Origin: Providencia burhodogranariea DSM 19968 | Lineage (GTDB): Bacteria > Pseudomonadota > Gammaproteobacteria > Enterobacterales > Enterobacteriaceae | Reading direction: 5' to 3' | Length of the DNA: 36,346 nt | Assembly (NCBI RefSeq): GCF_000314855.2 | Contig: NZ_KB233222.1 | Coordinates: 344,881 to 381,226, forward strand | Part shown: positions 35,211-36,346 of the stretch, in pieces | How positions within the stretch are numbered: position 1 is the stretch's first letter | Layout of the letters: the number at the start of each line of letters is the position of its first letter | The notes under the pieces: generated by a model | Database searches by the model: none | The model's input: only the letters and a program-made list of their open reading frames with translations | What the model was told of the DNA's origin: nothing | Position numbers and translations under genes: made by a program

Positions 35211-35231
35211 GGCGGGGTAACCCGCCTTTTT
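35211..35231 (+). terminator. secA terminator
   Basis: GGCGGG (35211-35216) and CCCGCC (35221-35226) form a strong 6 bp stem with a GTAA loop, followed by TTTTT. It ends 12 bp before mutT, so mutT depends on read-through or an internal promoter. Confidence 0.92.
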
Positions 35232-35243
35232 AACGAAGAAATT

Positions 35244-35633
35244 ATGGAAAAAAAACATCTTTATATCGCCGCTGGGATTATTCGTGATAAAAATCAAAAA
35301 ATATTTATTACTCAACGACCAGATGGAACGCATATGGCTGGCTTTTGGGAGTTTCCAGGTGGGAAATTAGAAGTCGGTGAATTGCCTGAAGACGCTTTAA
35401 TTCGCGAGCTAGAAGAAGAAGTTGGTATTATTGTGGCAGAGTGCGAGCTGTTTCATTGTGTTGAACATGAATTTGATGATCGTTATATCACTCTCTATTT
35501 TTATATGGTTTCTAGTTGGAATAATGAGCCTTATGGAAGAGAAGGGCAAAAAGGACGTTGGATTGATCAGAAGGACTTAGTTGCTGATGATTTCCCTCCA
35601 GCTAACCGTGTGATTGTTGATATGCTGAAATAA
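35244..35633 (+). CDS. mutT: 8-oxo-dGTP diphosphatase MutT
   Basis: MutT hydrolyses 8-oxo-dGTP to the monophosphate and so prevents A to C transversions. The 129 residues equal the E. coli length. The Nudix box spans about residues 37-59 with GGKLEVGELPEDALIRELEE and the following EVGI, matching GX5EX7REUXEEXGU. FWEFPGG before it and DDFPPANRVIV near the C-terminus are also typical. It follows the secA terminator directly, as in E. coli, but the next gene expected there (yacG) is not seen on the right; a non-coding stretch and an insertion sequence follow. Confidence 0.95.
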   Translation: MEKKHLYIAAGIIRDKNQKIFITQRPDGTHMAGFWEFPGGKLEVGELPEDALIRELEEEVGIIVAECELFHCVEHEFDDRYITLYFYMVSSWNNEPYGREGQKGRWIDQKDLVADDFPPANRVIVDMLK

Positions 35634-35679
35634 TATAGCTTAAAAATCAGTTTTAACACAGTATAACAAAATAGCTAAA

Positions 35680-35734
35680 GCAGGTTCGAAGTTCAAAGGA
35701 CTCGGTCAAGAACGATTAAATCCAATGAACCTGC
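35680..35734. repeat. Nested inverted repeat after mutT
   Basis: GCAGGTTC (35680-35687) and GAACCTGC (35727-35734) are perfect outer arms. Inside them GTTC (35691-35694) pairs with GAAC (35710-35713), and GAC with GTC around a TCG loop. It could be a structured RNA, a recombination remnant or a poor terminator; there is no T tract. Confidence 0.5.
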
Positions 35735-35935
35735 AATACGTTATTAAGTTAGATAGATAGCTAATCGATATACTTATTTACTACATAATTAGTGCAATCA
35801 GAATGATTACATAATCATGTAATCTAAAGTGAACTTGAAGGGGTCGATAACAAAATTATAACTTATTGAAAAAAATATAAAATAATTGATTTTTTTGCGG
35901 TTTCACAGTGAAAATCAAAATTATTACCAAAAAAA

Positions 35936-35949
35936 TGTGACATGTCACA
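35936..35949. promoter_or_regulatory. 14 bp perfect palindrome TGTGACATGTCACA
   Basis: The site is its own reverse complement. It looks like two CRP half-sites (TGTGA, TCACA) but with 4 bp between them instead of 6, so CRP binding is doubtful. An operator for another dimeric regulator is possible. Confidence 0.45.
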
Positions 35950-36045
35950 CTACGTATTTAATCAAAAAATGGCTCTTTCATTATTGCCAAATTATGACGT
36001 CATCAATAACTATTCAATGTAGTTAAAAATGGATATAGGCAGTTA

Positions 36046-36346
36046 ACCTGAGATCGGTTTAAGCCATTACTTGAAGCCCTGTTTTCTCGGTATTTGAAAT
36101 ATTCAGTGATGGCCTTTTTGGTTTCAAACAATAGCCAATCAAACCGCCCAGTAAATTCAACATGAATTCATGCAAACTACGATGGCGAGAATGTTCAATC
36201 TGCGTAATGTTTTTCAGCTGATCATTAATTGTTTCAATAATGAATCGCTTAGCTAGCATCGCTCTATCCCAAGCCGCTAATAATTTTGGCTTCATACTTT
36301 TGCGTTGTCCTGTTACCCATGTTATTCCTTCCATCTTTAAATCTTC
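36046..36346 (-). mobile_element. IS982-family insertion sequence, partial
   Basis: The element enters from the right edge and contains the 3' part of a transposase on the minus strand. Its terminus probably lies near 36046, where ACCTGAGATCGGTTTAAGC begins, since IS982 elements end a few bases past the transposase stop. The other end and any target duplication are outside the window, so the exact boundary is unproven. Confidence 0.55.
36059..36346 (-). CDS. IS982-family transposase, C-terminal part
   Basis: The reading frame is open from the window edge (EDLK before the first internal Met) to the stop at 36059, giving 95 visible residues of a protein usually near 290. The segment MLAKRFIIETINDQLKNITQIEHSRHRSLHEFMLNLLGG contains the very typical IS982 signature QLKNI-QIEHSRHRS with the last acidic catalytic residue (E of IIET). 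The upstream DDE residues would lie outside the window. It ends LKPKRPSLNIS plus a short tail. No frameshift is seen in the visible part, so the copy may be active. Confidence 0.88.
   Translation of the reverse strand, partial: EDLKMEGITWVTGQRKSMKPKLLAAWDRAMLAKRFIIETINDQLKNITQIEHSRHRSLHEFMLNLLGGLIGYCLKPKRPSLNISNTEKTGLQVMA

Larger units (their letters stand above)
35634..36045. other. Non-coding stretch between mutT and the IS element
   Basis: No gene is visible in these 412 bp. They hold a nested inverted repeat (35680-35734), then an AT-rich segment with three short palindromes: TTTCACAGTGAAA (35901-35913), TGTGACATGTCACA (35936-35949) and ATGACGTCAT (35994-36003). The arrangement resembles an intergenic control region whose gene is not in the window. 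Confidence 0.55.

Noticed and set aside
35681-35690. tRNA T-arm remnant (GGTTCGAA)
   Set aside because: The surrounding bases do not form a T-stem, acceptor stem or CCA end, so it is not a tRNA or a clear attachment site.
35936-35949. CRP binding site
   Set aside because: The half-sites are right but the spacing is 4 bp instead of 6 bp.

Overview
The window is a stretch of core chromosome from a gamma-proteobacterium of the order Enterobacterales. Protein lengths, gene order and sequence follow Escherichia coli closely across the leu, ilvIH-cra and dcw regions. The low GC content, AT-rich gaps, an acyl-CoA synthetase between leuO and ilvIH, and a DUF721 gene between lpxC and secM point to Morganellaceae, most likely Providencia or a close relative. 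The genus is an inference, because no rRNA or marker search could be run.

Layout. (1) 1-5175, minus strand: leucine operon leuLABCD with promoter, a leucine-rich leader peptide and an attenuator. (2) 5176-5801: AT-rich silent-looking gap, then leuO on the plus strand. (3) 6999-8831: an FAA1-type long-chain acyl-CoA synthetase inserted between leuO and ilvIH, with its own terminator. (4) 9157-11378: ilvI-ilvH (acetohydroxyacid synthase III), terminator, then cra with a terminator. (5) 13333-31138: the division and cell wall (dcw) cluster in the order mraZ, rsmH, ftsL, ftsI, murE, murF, mraY, murD, ftsW, murG, murC, ddlB, ftsQ, ftsA, ftsZ, lpxC, with overlapping or nearly touching genes and an upstream promoter carrying three spaced MraZ boxes. 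(6) 31205-31726, minus strand: a DciA/DUF721-type gene converging on lpxC. (7) secM-secA, terminator, mutT. (8) 35634-36045: a non-coding stretch with several palindromes, followed by the end of an IS982-family insertion sequence that runs off the right edge.

Together the genes cover leucine and branched-chain amino-acid synthesis, global carbon control (Cra), cytoplasmic peptidoglycan precursor synthesis (MurC-F, DdlB), the lipid steps (MraY, MurG), septal synthesis (FtsW, FtsI), assembly of the divisome (FtsL, FtsQ, FtsA, FtsZ), the committed step of lipid A synthesis (LpxC) and Sec export with its arrest-peptide sensor (SecM, SecA).

I found no CRISPR array, tRNA, rRNA, prophage or clearly new multi-gene system. 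The points most worth checking are a divergent SecM arrest sequence, the dciA gene, the leu attenuator whose antiterminator pairing can be read from the sequence, a terminator-like hairpin in the leuO leader, and the palindrome cluster beside the IS982 element.
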